64,000 bases of DNA from Linyphia triangularis (Eukaryota; Arthropoda; Arachnida; Araneae; Linyphiidae), in NCBI GenBank assembly GCA_963978545.1, contig OZ021732.1, positions 48,184,059-48,248,058 of the forward strand, read 5' to 3'. Shown piece by piece: positions 29,612 to 41,190 of the stretch (its first letter is position 1; each line of letters begins with the position of its first letter). A model generated the notes under the pieces. The model was given only the letters and a program-made list of their open reading frames with translations, was not told the DNA's origin and did no database searches. Made by a program: the position numbers and the translations under genes.

Positions 29612-29685
29612 GGAGTCGTGGCTTAGCTGGTTAAAGCGCCTGTCTCGTAAGCAGGAGATCACCTGTTCGAATCTCGTCGGTGCCT
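29612..29685 (+). tRNA. tRNA-Thr (CGT), class CGT-a
   Basis: Anticodon at 29646-29648; GCAGG stem. Confidence 0.58.

Positions 29686-29956
29686 GAATGTTGAAAGCAA
29701 AATTTTGCTGAAATTCTGAATGTATGCCTAAATAAATTTACTAAAATAAATCTCCTCTTAACTCTACTTTTTAATTATACATACAGCTCCAATTGATTGG
29801 CAACTAAAAGTCATCAACTCACCATGGCTTAGCCGGTTTTAGTGCCTGTCTAGTAAACAGGTGAGGACTATTTTGAATATCTTCGAATCTGAATGTAATT
29901 ATTATACTACTAATAAGAATAATAAGTATAATCGATTGGTAACGGGAAGTTCCCAT

Positions 29957-30030
29957 GGCGCCGTGGCCTAGTTGTTCAAAGCGCCTGTCTAGTAAACAGA
30001 AGATCACGAGTTCGAATCTCGTCGGTGCCT
29957..30030 (+). tRNA. tRNA-Thr (AGT), class AGT-b
   Basis: Anticodon at 29991-29993. Confidence 0.55.

Positions 30031-30302
30031 GAATGTCGAAGGAAATTTTTTGATTATATTCTGAAGGTACGTTACAACCACCGCTTCAATTGCTTGGAAC
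30101 TTAAATGTGTCAAGGGAGCTTGTTAAAGCACTTGTCTAGTAAACAGGCGATCACGAGTTAGAATATCGTCGGTAAAAGAATGTCGAACAAGAATATTTGC
30201 TTATATTTTAAATGTATTTCAAAATTGATGTAATTAATCTCTTTTGACCAATATGCATTGAATTTTAATAAGTATACTCGATTGGTAGCGGAAAGTTAAC
30301 AC

Positions 30303-30376
30303 GGCACCGTGGCTTAGTTGGTTAAAGCACCTGTCTTGTAAACAGGAGATCACGAGTTCGAATCTCGTCGGTGCCT
30303..30376 (+). tRNA. tRNA-Thr (TGT), class TGT-a
   Basis: Anticodon at 30337-30339; one base closer to AGT because of a spacer deletion (GTTACAACC). Confidence 0.92.

Positions 30377-30460
30377 GAATTTCGAAGGAAATTTTTTGAT
30401 TATATTCTAAATCTATGTTAACAACTACAGCTCCCTATATTGGAAAATAAATATTTCAAA

Positions 30461-30534
30461 GGAGTCGTGGCTTAGCTGGTTAAAGCGCCTGTCTCGTAAA
30501 CAGGAGATCACGAGTTAGAATATGGCCTGTAAAA
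30461..30534 (+). pseudogene. CGT/psi3 hybrid pseudogene
   Basis: Same junction as 16271, in the unit at 29819. Confidence 0.84.

Positions 30535-30659
30535 GAATGTCGAACAAGAATATTTGCTTACATTTTAAATGTATTTTAAAATTGATGTAATTAATCTCTT
30601 TTGACCAATATGCATTGAATTTTAATAAGTATACTCGATTGGTAGCGGAAAGTTCCCAT

Positions 30660-30733
30660 GGCACCGTGGTTAAGTTGGTTAAAGGACCTGTCTTGTAAAC
30701 AGGAGATCACGAGTTCGAATCTCGTCGGTGCCT
30660..30733 (+). tRNA. tRNA-Thr (TGT), class TGT-b
   Basis: Anticodon at 30694-30696. Confidence 0.72.

Positions 30734-30817
30734 GAATTTCGAAGGAAATTTTTTGATTATATTCTAAATCTATGTTAACAACCACAGCTCCCTCTATTGG
30801 AAAATAAATATTTCAAA

Positions 30818-30891
30818 GGAGTCGTGGCTTAGTTGGTTAAAGCACCTGTCTTGTAAACAGGAGATCACGAGTTCGAATCTCGTCAGTGCCT
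30818..30891 (+). tRNA. tRNA-Thr (TGT), class TGT-c (in CGT slot)
   Basis: Anticodon at 30852-30854. Confidence 0.65.

Positions 30892-31162
30892 GAATGTTGA
30901 AAGCAAAATTTTGCTGAAATTCTGAATGTATGCCTAAATAAATTTACTAAAATAAATCTCCTCTTAACTCTACTTTTTAATTATACATACAGCTCCAATT
31001 GATTGGCAACTAAAAGTCATCAACTCACCATGGCTTAGCCGGTTTTAGTGCCTGTCTAGTAAACAGGTGAGAACTATTTTGAATATCTTCGAATCTGAAT
31101 GTAATTATTATACTACTAATAAGAATAATAAGTATAATCGATTGGTAACGGGAAGTTCCCAT

Positions 31163-31236
31163 TTCGCCGTGGCTTAGTTGGTTAAAGCGCCTGTCTAGTA
31201 AACAGGAGATCACGAGTTCGAATCTCGTCGGTGCCT
31163..31236 (+). tRNA. tRNA-Thr (AGT), class AGT-c
   Basis: Anticodon at 31197-31199. Confidence 0.55.

Positions 31237-31320
31237 GAATTTCGAATTAAATTTTTTGATTATATTCTAAATCTATGTTAACAACCACAGCTCCCTATAT
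31301 TGGAAAATAAATATTTCAAA

Positions 31321-31394
31321 GGAGTCGTGGCTTAGCTGGTTAAAGCGCCTGTCTCGTAAGCAGGAGATCACCTGTTCGAATCTCGTCGGTGCCT
31321..31394 (+). tRNA. tRNA-Thr (CGT), class CGT-a
   Basis: Anticodon at 31355-31357; GCAGG stem. Confidence 0.58.

Positions 31395-31665
31395 GAATGT
31401 TGAAAGCAAAATTTTGCTGAAATTCTGAATGTGTGCCTAAATAAATTTACTAAAATAAATCTCCTCTTAACTCTACTTTTTAATTATACATACAGCTCCA
31501 ATTGATTGGCAACTAAAAGTCATCAACTCACCATGGCTTAGCCGGTTTTAGTGCCTGTCTAGTAAACAGGTGAGGACTATTTTGAATATTTTTGAATCTG
31601 AATGTAATTATTATACTACTAATAAGAATAATAAGTATAATCGATTGGTAACGGGAAGTTCCCAT

Positions 31666-31739
31666 GGCACCGTGGCTTAGTTGGTCAAAGCGCCTGTCTA
31701 GTAAACAGGAGATCACGAGTTCGAATCTCGTCGGTGCCT
31666..31739 (+). tRNA. 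tRNA-Thr (AGT), class AGT-a
   Basis: Anticodon at 31700-31702; GGCACCG start, fully paired acceptor. Confidence 0.93.

Positions 31740-32012
31740 GAATGTCGAAGGAAATTTTTTGATTATATTCTGAAGGTCCGTTAACAACCACCGCTTCAAT
31801 TGCTTGGAACTTAAATGTGTCAAGGGAGCTGGTTAAAGCACTTGTCTAGTAAACAGGCGATCACGAGTTAGAATATCGTCGGTAAAAGAATGTCGAACAA
31901 GAATATTTGCTTACATTTTAAATGTATTTCAAAATTGATGTAATTTATCTCTTTTGACCAATATGCATTGAATTTTAATAAGTATACTCGATTGGTAGCG
32001 GAAAGTTAACAC

Positions 32013-32086
32013 GGCACCGTGGCTTAGTTGGTTAAAGCACCTGTCTTGTAAACAGGAGATCACGAGTTCGAATCTCGTCGGTGCCT
32013..32086 (+). tRNA. tRNA-Thr (TGT), class TGT-a
   Basis: Anticodon at 32047-32049. Confidence 0.92.

Positions 32087-32170
32087 GAATTTCGAAGGAA
32101 ATTTTTTGATTATATTCTAAATCTATGTTAACAACTACAGCTCCCTATATTGGAAAATAAATATTTCAAA

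Positions 32171-32244
32171 GGAGTCGTGGCTTAGCTGGTTAAAGCGCCT
32201 GTCTCGTAAACAGGAGATCACCTGTTCGAATCTCGTTGGTGCCT
32171..32244 (+). tRNA. tRNA-Thr (CGT), class CGT-a
   Basis: Anticodon at 32205-32207; CGTTGG junction. Confidence 0.58.

Positions 32245-32515
32245 GAATGTTGAAAGCAGAATTTTGCTGAAATTCTAAATGTATGCCTAAATAAATTTAC
32301 TAAAATAAATCTCCTCTTAACTCTACTTTTTAATTATACATACAGCTCCAATTGATTGGCAACTAAAAGTCATCAACTCACCATGGCTTAGCCGGTTTTA
32401 GTGCCTGTCTAGTAAACAGGTGAGGACTATTTTGAATATCTTCGAATCTGAATGTAATTATTATACTACTAATAAGAATAATAAGTATAATCGATTGGTA
32501 ACGGGAAGTTACCAT

Positions 32516-32589
32516 GGCGCCGTGGCCTAGTTGTTCAAAGCGCCTGTCTAGTAAACAGAAGATCACGAGTTCGAATCTCGTCGGTGCCT
32516..32589 (+). tRNA. tRNA-Thr (AGT), class AGT-b
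   Basis: Anticodon at 32550-32552; leader GGGAAGTTACCAT breaks the usual inverted repeat. Confidence 0.55.

Positions 32590-32862
32590 GAATGTCGAAG
32601 GAAATTTTTTGATTATATTCTGAAGGTACGTTAACAACCACCGCTTCAATTGCTTGGAACTTAAATGGGTCAAGGGAGCTTGTTAAAGCACTTGTCTAGT
32701 AAACAGGCGATCACGAGTTTGAATATCGTCGGTAAAAGAATGTCGAACAAGAATATTTGCTTATATTTTAAATGTATTTCAAAATTGATGTAATTAATCT
32801 CTTTTGACCAATATGCATTGAATTTTAATAAGTATACTCGATTGGTAGCGGAAAGTTAACAC

Positions 32863-32936
32863 GGCACCGTGGCTTAGTTGGTTAAAGCACCTGTCTTGTA
32901 AACAGGAGATCACGAGTTCGAATCTCGTCGGTGCCT
32863..32936 (+). tRNA. tRNA-Thr (TGT), class TGT-a
   Basis: Anticodon at 32897-32899. Confidence 0.92.

Positions 32937-33020
32937 GAATTTCGAAGGAAATTTTTTGATTATATTCTAAATCTATGTTAACAACTACAGCTCCCTATAT
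33001 TGGAAAATAAATATTTCAAA

Positions 33021-33094
33021 GGAGTCGTGGCTTAGCTGGTTAAAGCGCCTGTCTCGTAAACAGGAGATCACCTGTTCGAATCTCGTTGGTGCCT
33021..33094 (+). tRNA. tRNA-Thr (CGT), class CGT-a
   Basis: Anticodon at 33055-33057; CGTTGG junction. Confidence 0.58.

Positions 33095-33380
33095 GAATGT
33101 TGAAAGCAGAATTTTGCTGAAATTCTAAATGTATGCCTAAATAAATTTACTTAAATAAATCTCCTCTTAACTCTACTTTTTAATTATACATACAGCTCCA
33201 ATTGATTGGCAACTAAAAGTCATCAACTCACCATGACTTAGCCGGTTTTAGTGCCTGTCTAGTAAACAGGTGAGGACTATTTTGAATATCTTCGAATCTG
33301 AATGTAATTATTATACTACTAATAATAAATAAAGAATAAAGAATAATAAGTATAATCGATTGGTAACGGGAAGTTCCCAT

Positions 33381-33454
33381 GGCGCCGTGGCTTAGTTGGT
33401 CAAAGCGCCTGTCTAGTAAACAGGAGATCACGAGTTCGAATCTCGTCAGTGCCT
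33381..33454 (+). tRNA. tRNA-Thr (AGT), sole gene of 360-bp unit
   Basis: Anticodon at 33415-33417; CGT-slot 3' end (CAGTGCC). Confidence 0.82.

Positions 33455-33725
33455 GAATGTTGAAAGCAAAATTTTGCTGAAATTCTGAATGTATGCCTAA
33501 ATAAATTTACTAAAATAAATCTCCTCTTAACTCTACTTTTTAATTATACATACAGCTCCAATTGATTGGCAACTAAAAGTCATCAACTCACCATGGCTTA
33601 GCCGGTTTTAGTGCCTGTCTAGTAAACAGGTGAGAACTATTTTGAATATCTTCGAATCTGAATGTAATTATTATACTACTAATAAGAATAATAAGTATAA
33701 TCAATTGGTAACGGGAAGTTCCCAT

Positions 33726-33799
33726 GGCGCCGTGGCTAAGTTGGTTAAAGCGCCTGTCTAGTAAACAGGTGATCACGAGTTCGAATCTCGTCGGTGCCT
33726..33799 (+). tRNA. tRNA-Thr (AGT), class AGT-d
   Basis: Anticodon at 33760-33762. Confidence 0.82.

Positions 33800-33883
33800 G
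33801 AATTTCGAATTAAATTTTTTGATTATATTCTAAATCTATGTTAACAACCACAGCTCCCTATATTGGAAAATAAATATTTCAAA

Positions 33884-33957
33884 GGAGTCGTGGCTTAGTT
33901 GGTTAAAGCACCTGTCTTGTAAACATGCGATCACGAGTTAGAATATGGCCTGTAAAA
33884..33957 (+). pseudogene. TGT-c/psi3 hybrid pseudogene
   Basis: Same junction as 20709, in the 860-bp unit at 33588. Confidence 0.84.

Positions 33958-34082
33958 GAATGTCGAACAAGAATATTTGCTTACATTTTAAATGTATTTT
34001 AAAATTGATGTAATTAATCTCTTTTGACCAATATGCATTGAATTTTAATAAGTATACTCGATTGGTAGCGGAAAGTTCCCAT

Positions 34083-34156
34083 GGCACCGTGGTTAAGTTG
34101 GTTAAAGGACCTGTCTTGTAAACAGGAGATCACGAGTTCGAATCTCGTCGGTGCCT
34083..34156 (+). tRNA. tRNA-Thr (TGT), class TGT-b
   Basis: Anticodon at 34117-34119. 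Confidence 0.72.

Positions 34157-34240
34157 GAATTTCGAAGGAAATTTTTTGATTATATTCTAAATCTATGTTA
34201 ACAACCACAGCTCCCTATATTGGAAAATAAATATTTCAAA

Positions 34241-34314
34241 GGAGTCGTGGCTTAGTTGGTTAAAGCACCTGTCTTGTAAACAGGAGATCACGAGTTCGAA
34301 TCTCGTCAGTGCCT
34241..34314 (+). tRNA. tRNA-Thr (TGT), class TGT-c (in CGT slot)
   Basis: Anticodon at 34275-34277. Confidence 0.65.

Positions 34315-34585
34315 GAATGTTGAAAGCAAAATTTTGCTGAAATTCTGAATGTATGCCTAAATAAATTAACTAAAATAAATCTCCTCTTAACTCTACTTTT
34401 TAATTATACATACAGCTCCAATTGATTGGCAACTAAAAGTCATCAACTCACCATGGCTTAGCCGGTTTTAGTGCCTGTCTAGTAAACAGGTGAGAACTAT
34501 TTTGAATATCTTCGAATCTGAATGTAATTATTATACTACTAATAAGAATAATAAGTATAATCGATTGGTAACGGGAAGTTCCCAT

Positions 34586-34659
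34586 TTCGCCGTGGCTTAG
34601 TTGGTTAAAGCGCCTGTCTAGTAAACAGGAGATCACGAGTTCGAATCTCGTCGGTGCCT
34586..34659 (+). tRNA. tRNA-Thr (AGT), class AGT-c
   Basis: Anticodon at 34620-34622. Confidence 0.55.

Positions 34660-34743
34660 GAATTTCGAATTAAATTTTTTGATTATATTCTAAATCTATG
34701 TTAACAACCACAGCTCCCTATATTGGAAAATAAATATTTCAAA

Positions 34744-34817
34744 GGAGTCGTGGCTTAGCTGGTTAAAGCGCCTGTCTCGTAAGCAGGAGATCACCTGTTC
34801 GAATCTCGTCGGTGCCT
34744..34817 (+). tRNA. tRNA-Thr (CGT), class CGT-a
   Basis: Anticodon at 34778-34780; GCAGG stem. Confidence 0.58.

Positions 34818-35088
34818 GAATGTTGAAAGCAAAATTTTGCTGAAATTCTGAATGTATGCCTAAATAAATTTACTAAAATAAATCTCCTCTTAACTCTACT
34901 TTTTAATTATACATACAGCTCCAATTGATTGGCAACTAAAAGTCATCAACTCACCATGGCTTAGCCGGTTTTAGTGCCTGTCTAGTAAACAGGTGAGGAC
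35001 TATTTTGAATATCTTCGAATCTGAATGTAATTATTATACTACTAATAAGAATAATAAGTATAATCGATTGGTAACGGGAAGTTCCCAT

Positions 35089-35162
35089 GGCGCCGTGGCC
35101 TAGTTGTTCAAAGCGCCTGTCTAGTAAACAGAAGATCACGAGTTCGAATCTCGTCGGTGCCT
35089..35162 (+). tRNA. tRNA-Thr (AGT), class AGT-b
   Basis: Anticodon at 35123-35125. Confidence 0.55.

Positions 35163-35435
35163 GAATGTCGAAGGAAATTTTTTGATTATATTCTGAAGGT
35201 ACGTTAACAACCACCGCTTCAATTGCTTGGAACTTAAATGTGTCAAGGGAGCTTGTTAAAGCACTTGTCTAGTAAACAGGCGATCACGAGTTAGAATATC
35301 GTCGGTAAAAGAATGTCGAACAAGAATATTTGCTTATATTTTAAATGTATTTCAAAATTGATGTAATTAATCTCTTTTGACCAATATGCATTGAATTTTA
35401 ATAAGTATACTCGATTGGTAGCGGAAAGTTAACAC

Positions 35436-35509
35436 GGCACCGTGGCTTAGTTGGTTAAAGCACCTGTCTTGTAAACAGGAGATCACGAGTTCGAATCTCG
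35501 TCGGTGCCT
35436..35509 (+). tRNA. tRNA-Thr (TGT), class TGT-a
   Basis: Anticodon at 35470-35472; first TGT gene of the 1554-bp unit. Confidence 0.92.

Positions 35510-35593
35510 GAATTTCGAAGGAAATTTTTTGATTATATTCTAAATCTATGTTAACAACTACAGCTCCCTATATTGGAAAATAAATATTTCAAA

Positions 35594-35667
35594 GGAGTCG
35601 TGGCTTAGCTGGTTAAAGCGCCTGTCTCGTAAACAGGAGATCACGAGTTAGAATATGGCCTGTAAAA
35594..35667 (+). pseudogene. CGT/psi3 hybrid pseudogene
   Basis: Same junction as 16271, in the 1554-bp unit at 34951. Confidence 0.84.

Positions 35668-35792
35668 GAATGTCGAACAAGAATATATGCTTACATTTTA
35701 AATGTATTTTAAAATTGATGTAATTAATCTCTTTTGACCAATATGCATTGAATTTTAATAAGTATACTCGATTGGTAGCGGAAAGTTCCCAT

Positions 35793-35866
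35793 GGCACCGT
35801 GGTTAAGTTGGTTAAAGGACCTGTCTTGTAAACAGGAGATCACGAGTTCGAATCTCGTCGGTGCCT
35793..35866 (+). tRNA. tRNA-Thr (TGT), class TGT-b with AGT flank
   Basis: Anticodon at 35827-35829. The downstream flank (GAATGTCGAAGG, then psi3) is that of AGT, marking a TGT to AGT crossover inside the gene. Confidence 0.72.

Positions 35867-36139
35867 GAATGTCGAAGGAAATTTTTTGATTATATTCTGA
35901 AGGTCCGTTAACAACCACCGCTTCAATTGCTTGGAACTTAAATGTGTCAAGGGAGCTGGTTAAAGCACTTGTCTAGTAAACAGGCGATCACGAGTTAGAA
36001 TATCGTCGGTAAAAGAATGTCGAACAAGAATATTTGCTTACATTTTAAATGTATTTCAAAATTGATGTAATTTATCTCTTTTGACCAATATGCATTGAAT
36101 TTTAATAAGTATACTCGATTGGTAGCGGAAAGTTAACAC

Positions 36140-36213
36140 GGCACCGTGGCTTAGTTGGTTAAAGCACCTGTCTTGTAAACAGGAGATCACGAGTTCGAAT
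36201 CTCGTCGGTGCCT
36140..36213 (+). tRNA. tRNA-Thr (TGT), class TGT-a
   Basis: Anticodon at 36174-36176; third TGT gene of the unit. Confidence 0.92.

Positions 36214-36297
36214 GAATTTCGAAGGAAATTTTTTGATTATATTCTAAATCTAAGTTAACAACTACAGCTCCCTATATTGGAAAATAAATATTTCAAA

Positions 36298-36371
36298 GGA
36301 GTCGTGGCTTAGCTGGTTAAAGCGCCTGTCTCGTAAACAGGAGATCACCTGTTCGAATCTCGTTGGTGCCT
36298..36371 (+). tRNA. tRNA-Thr (CGT), class CGT-a
   Basis: Anticodon at 36332-36334; CGTTGG junction. Confidence 0.58.

Positions 36372-36642
36372 GAATGTTGAAAGCAGAATTTTGCTGAAAT
36401 TCTAAATGTATGCCTAAATAAATTTACTAAAATAAATCTCCTCTTAACTCTACTTTTTAATTATACATACAGCTCCAATTGATTGGCAACTAAAAGTCAT
36501 CAACTCACCATGGCTTAGCCGGTTTTAGTGCCTGTCTAGTAAACAGGTGAGGACTATTTTGAATATCTTCGAATCTGAATGTAATTATTATACTACTAAT
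36601 AAGAATAATAAGTATAATCGATTGGTAACGGGAAGTTCCCAT

Positions 36643-36716
36643 GGCGCCGTGGCCTAGTTGTTCAAAGCGCCTGTCTAGTAAACAGAAGATCACGAGTTCG
36701 AATCTCGTCGGTGCCT
36643..36716 (+). tRNA. tRNA-Thr (AGT), class AGT-b
   Basis: Anticodon at 36677-36679. Confidence 0.55.

Positions 36717-36989
36717 GAATGTCGAAGGAAATTTTTTGATTATATTCTGAAGGTACGTTAACAACCACCGCTTCAATTGCTTGGAACTTAAATGGGTCAA
36801 GGGAGCTTGTTAAAGCACTTGTCTAGTAAACAGGCGATCACGAGTTTGAATATCGTCGGTAAAAGAATGTCGAACAAGAATATTTGCTTATATTTTAAAT
36901 GTATTTCAAAATTGATGTAATTAATCTCTTTTGACCAATATGCATTGAATTTTAATAAGTATACTCGATTGGTAGCGGAAAGTTAACAC

Positions 36990-37063
36990 GGCACCGTGGC
37001 TTAGTTGGTTAAAGCACCTGTCTTGTAAACAGGAGATCACGAGTTCGAATCTCGTCGGTGCCT
36990..37063 (+). 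tRNA. tRNA-Thr (TGT), class TGT-a
   Basis: Anticodon at 37024-37026. Confidence 0.92.

Positions 37064-37147
37064 GAATTTCGAAGGAAATTTTTTGATTATATTCTAAATC
37101 TATGTTAACAACTACAGCTCCCTATATTGGAAAATAAATATTTCAAA

Positions 37148-37221
37148 GGAGTCGTGGCTTAGCTGGTTAAAGCGCCTGTCTCGTAAACAGGAGATCACCT
37201 GTTCGAATCTCGTTGGTGCCT
37148..37221 (+). tRNA. tRNA-Thr (CGT), class CGT-a
   Basis: Anticodon at 37182-37184; CGTTGG junction. Confidence 0.58.

Positions 37222-37507
37222 GAATGTTGAAAGCAGAATTTTGCTGAAATTCTAAATGTATGCCTAAATAAATTTACTTAAATAAATCTCCTCTTAACTC
37301 TACTTTTTAATTATACATACAGCTCCAATTGATTGGCAACTAAAAGTCATCAACTCACCATGACTTAGCCGGTTTTAGTGCCTGTCTAGTAAACAGGTGA
37401 GGACTATTTTGAATATCTTCGAATCTGAATGTAATTATTATACTACTAATAATAAATAAAGAATAAAGAATAATAAGTATAATCGATTGGTAACGGGAAG
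37501 TTCCCAT

Positions 37508-37581
37508 GGCGCCGTGGCTTAGTTGGTCAAAGCGCCTGTCTAGTAAACAGGAGATCACGAGTTCGAATCTCGTCAGTGCCT
37508..37581 (+). tRNA. tRNA-Thr (AGT), sole gene of 360-bp unit
   Basis: Anticodon at 37542-37544; CGT-slot 3' end. Confidence 0.82.

Positions 37582-37852
37582 GAATGTTGAAAGCAAAATT
37601 TTGCTGAAATTCTGAATGTATGCCTAAATAAATTTACTAAAATAAATCTCCTCTTAACTCTACTTTTTAATTATACATACAGCTCCAATTGATTGGCAAC
37701 TAAAAGTCATCAACTCACCATGGCTTAGCCGGTTTTAGTGCCTGTCTAGTAAACAGGTGAGAACTATTTTGAATATCTTCGAATCTGAATGTAATTATTA
37801 TACTACTAATAAGAATAATAAGTATAATCGATTGGTAACGGGAAGTTCCCAC

Positions 37853-37926
37853 GGCGCCGTGGCCTAGTTGTTCAAAGCGCCTGTCTAGTAAACAGAAGAT
37901 CACGAGTTCGAATCTCGTCGGTGCCT
37853..37926 (+). 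tRNA. tRNA-Thr (AGT), class AGT-b
   Basis: Anticodon at 37887-37889; leader ends CCCAC rather than CCCAT. Confidence 0.55.

Positions 37927-38199
37927 GAATGTCGAAGGAAATTTTTTGATTATATTCTGAAGGTACGTTAACAACCACCGCTTCAATTGCTTGGAACTTA
38001 AATGTGTCAAGGGAGCTTGTTAAAGCACTTGTCTAGTAAACAGGCGATCACGAGTTAGAATATCGTCGGTAAAAGAATGTCGAACAAGAATATTTGCTTA
38101 TATTTTAAATGTATTTCAAAATTGATGTAATTAATCTCTTTTGACCAATATGCATTGAATTTTAATAAGTATACTCGATTGGTAGCGGAAAGTTAACAC

Positions 38200-38273
38200 G
38201 GCACCGTGGCTTAGTTGGTTAAAGCACCTGTCTTGTAAACAGGAGATCACGAGTTCGAATCTCGTCGGTGCCT
38200..38273 (+). tRNA. tRNA-Thr (TGT), class TGT-a
   Basis: Anticodon at 38234-38236. Confidence 0.92.

Positions 38274-38357
38274 GAATTTCGAAGGAAATTTTTTGATTAT
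38301 ATTCTAAATCTATGTTAACAACTACAGCTCCCTATATTGGAAAATAAATATTTCAAA

Positions 38358-38431
38358 GGAGTCGTGGCTTAGCTGGTTAAAGCGCCTGTCTCGTAAACAG
38401 GAGATCACGAGTTAGAATATGGCCTGTAAAA
38358..38431 (+). pseudogene. CGT/psi3 hybrid pseudogene
   Basis: Same junction as 16271, in the unit at 37715. Confidence 0.84.

Positions 38432-38556
38432 GAATGTCGAACAAGAATATTTGCTTACATTTTAAATGTATTTTAAAATTGATGTAATTAATCTCTTTTG
38501 ACCAATATGCATTGAATTTTAATAAGTATACTCGATTGGTAGCGGAAAGTTCCCAT

Positions 38557-38630
38557 GGCACCGTGGTTAAGTTGGTTAAAGGACCTGTCTTGTAAACAGG
38601 AGATCACGAGTTCGAATCTCGTCGGTGCCT
38557..38630 (+). tRNA. tRNA-Thr (TGT), class TGT-b
   Basis: Anticodon at 38591-38593. Confidence 0.72.

Positions 38631-38714
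38631 GAATTTCGAAGGAAATTTTTTGATTATATTCTAAATCTATGTTAACAACCACAGCTCCCTATATTGGAAA
38701 ATAAATATTTCAAA

Positions 38715-38788
38715 GGAGTCGTGGCTTAGTTGGTTAAAGCACCTGTCTTGTAAACAGGAGATCACGAGTTCGAATCTCGTCAGTGCCT
38715..38788 (+). tRNA. tRNA-Thr (TGT), class TGT-c (in CGT slot)
   Basis: Anticodon at 38749-38751. Confidence 0.65.

Positions 38789-39059
38789 GAATGTTGAAAG
38801 CAAAATTTTGCTGAAATTCTGAATGTATGCCTAAATAAATTTACTAAAATAAATCTCCTCTTAACTCTACTTTTTAATTATACATACAGCTCCAATTGAT
38901 TGGCAACTAAAAGTCATCAACTCACCATGGCTTAGCCGGTTTTAGTGCCTGTCTAGTAAACAGGTGAGAACTATTTTGAATATCTTCGAATCTGAATGTA
39001 ATTATTATACTATTAATAAGAATAATAAGTATAATCGATTGGTAACGGGAAGTTCCCAT

Positions 39060-39133
39060 TTCGCCGTGGCTTAGTTGGTTAAAGCGCCTGTCTAGTAAAC
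39101 AGGAGATCACGAGTTCGAATCTCGTCGGTGCCT
39060..39133 (+). tRNA. tRNA-Thr (AGT), class AGT-c
   Basis: Anticodon at 39094-39096. Confidence 0.55.

Positions 39134-39217
39134 GAATTTCGAATTAAATTTTTTGATTATATTCTAAATCTATGTTAACAACCACAGCTCCCTATATTGG
39201 AAAATAAATATTTCAAA

Positions 39218-39291
39218 GGAGTCGTGGCTTAGCTGGTTAAAGCGCCTGTCTCGTAAGCAGGAGATCACCTGTTCGAATCTCGTCGGTGCCT
39218..39291 (+). tRNA. tRNA-Thr (CGT), class CGT-a
   Basis: Anticodon at 39252-39254; GCAGG stem. Confidence 0.58.

Positions 39292-39562
39292 GAATGTTGA
39301 AAGCAAAATTTTGCTGAAATTCTGAATGTGTGCCTAAATAAATTTACTAAAATAAATCTCCTCTTAACTCTACTTTTTAATTATACATACAGCTCCAATT
39401 GATTGGCAACTAAAAGTCATCAACTCACCATGGCTTAGCCGGTTTTAGTGCCTGTCTAGTAAACAGGTGAGGACTATTTTGAATATTTTTGAATCTGAAT
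39501 GTAATTATTATACTACTAATAAGAATAATAAGTATAATCGATTGGTAACGGGAAGTTCCCAT

Positions 39563-39636
39563 GGCGCCGTGGCTTAGTTGGTCAAAGCGCCTGTCTAGTA
39601 AACAGGAGATCACGAGTTCGAATCTCGTCGGTGCCT
39563..39636 (+). tRNA. tRNA-Thr (AGT), class AGT-a
   Basis: Anticodon at 39597-39599; intact. Confidence 0.92.

Positions 39637-39909
39637 GAATGTCGAAGGAAATTTTTTGATTATATTCTGAAGGTCCGTTAACAACCACCGCTTCAATTGC
39701 TTGGAACTTAAATGTGTCAAGGGAGCTGGTTAAAGCACTTGTCTAGTAAACAGGCGATCACGAGTTAGAATATCGTCGGTAAAAGAATGTCGAACAAGAA
39801 TATTTGCTTACATTTTAAATGTATTTCAAAATTGATGTAATTTATCTCTTTTGACCAATATGCATTGAATTTTAATAAGTATACTCGATTGGTAGCGGAA
39901 AGTTAACAC

Positions 39910-39983
39910 GGCACCGTGGCCTAGTTGGTTAAAGCACCTGTCTTGTAAACAGGAGATTACGAGTTAGAATCTCGTCGGTGCCT
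39910..39983 (+). tRNA. tRNA-Thr (TGT), class TGT-d, possible pseudogene
   Basis: Anticodon at 39944-39946. Confidence 0.48.

Positions 39984-40067
39984 GAATTTCGAATTAAATT
40001 TTTTGATTATATTCTAAATCTATGTTAACAACCACAGCTCCCTATATTGGAAAATAAATATTTCAAA

Positions 40068-40141
40068 GGAGTCGTGGCTTAGCTGGTTAAAGCGCCTGTC
40101 TCGTAAACAGGAAATCACCTGTTCAAATCTTGTCGGTGCCT
40068..40141 (+). tRNA. tRNA-Thr (CGT), class CGT-a
   Basis: Anticodon at 40102-40104; CTTGT T stem. Confidence 0.52.

Positions 40142-40412
40142 GAATGTTGAAAGCAAAATTTTGCTGAAATTCTGAATGTATGCCTAAATAAATTTACTAA
40201 AATAAATCTCCTCTTAACTCTACTTTTTAATTATACATACAGCTCCAATTGATTGGCAACTAAAAGTCATCAACTCACCATGGCTTAGCCGGTTTTAGTG
40301 CCTGTCTAGTAAACAGGTGAGGACTATTTTGAATATCTTCGAATCTGAATGTAATTATTATACTACTAATAAGAATAATAAGTATAATCGATTGGTAACG
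40401 GGAAGTTCCCAT

Positions 40413-40486
40413 GGCGCCGTGGCCTAGTTGTTCAAAGCGCCTGTCTAGTAAACAGAAGATCACGAGTTCGAATCTCGTCGGTGCCT
40413..40486 (+). tRNA. tRNA-Thr (AGT), class AGT-b
   Basis: Anticodon at 40447-40449. Confidence 0.55.

Positions 40487-40759
40487 GAATGTCGAAGGAA
40501 ATTTTTTGATTATATTCTGAAGGTACTTTAACAACCACCGCTTCAATTGCTTGGAACTTAAATGTGTCAAGGGAGCTTGTTAAAGCACTTGTCTAGTAAA
40601 CAGGCGATCACGAGTTAGAATATCGTCGGTAAAAGAATGTCGAACAAGAATATTTGCTTATATTTTAAATGTATTTCAAAATTGATGTAATTAATCTCTT
40701 TTGACCAATATGCATTGAATTTTAATAAGTATACTCGATTGGTAGCGGAAAGTTAACAC

Positions 40760-40833
40760 GGCACCGTGGCTTAGTTGGTTAAAGCACCTGTCTTGTAAAC
40801 AGGAGATCACGAGTTCGAATCTCGTCGGTGCCT
40760..40833 (+). tRNA. tRNA-Thr (TGT), class TGT-a
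   Basis: Anticodon at 40794-40796. Confidence 0.92.

Positions 40834-40917
40834 GAATTTCGAAGGAAATTTTTTGATTATATTCTAAATCTATGTTAACAACTACAGCTCCCTATATTGG
40901 AAAATAAATATTTCAAA

Positions 40918-40991
40918 GGAGTCGTGGCTTAGCTGGTTAAAGCGCCTGTCTCGTAAACAGGAGATCACGAGTTAGAATATGGCCTGTAAAA
40918..40991 (+). pseudogene. CGT/psi3 hybrid pseudogene
   Basis: Same junction as 16271, in the unit at 40275. Confidence 0.84.

Positions 40992-41116
40992 GAATGTCGA
41001 ACAAGAATATTTGCTTACATTTTAAATGTATTTTAAAATTGATGTAATTAATCTCTTTTGACCAATATGCATTGAATTTTAATAAGTATACTCGATTGGT
41101 AGCGGAAAGTTCCCAT

Positions 41117-41190
41117 GGCACCGTGGTTAAGTTGGTTAAAGGACCTGTCTTGTAAACAGGAGATCACGAGTTCGAATCTCGTCGGTGCCT
41117..41190 (+). tRNA. 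tRNA-Thr (TGT), class TGT-b
   Basis: Anticodon at 41151-41153. Confidence 0.72.
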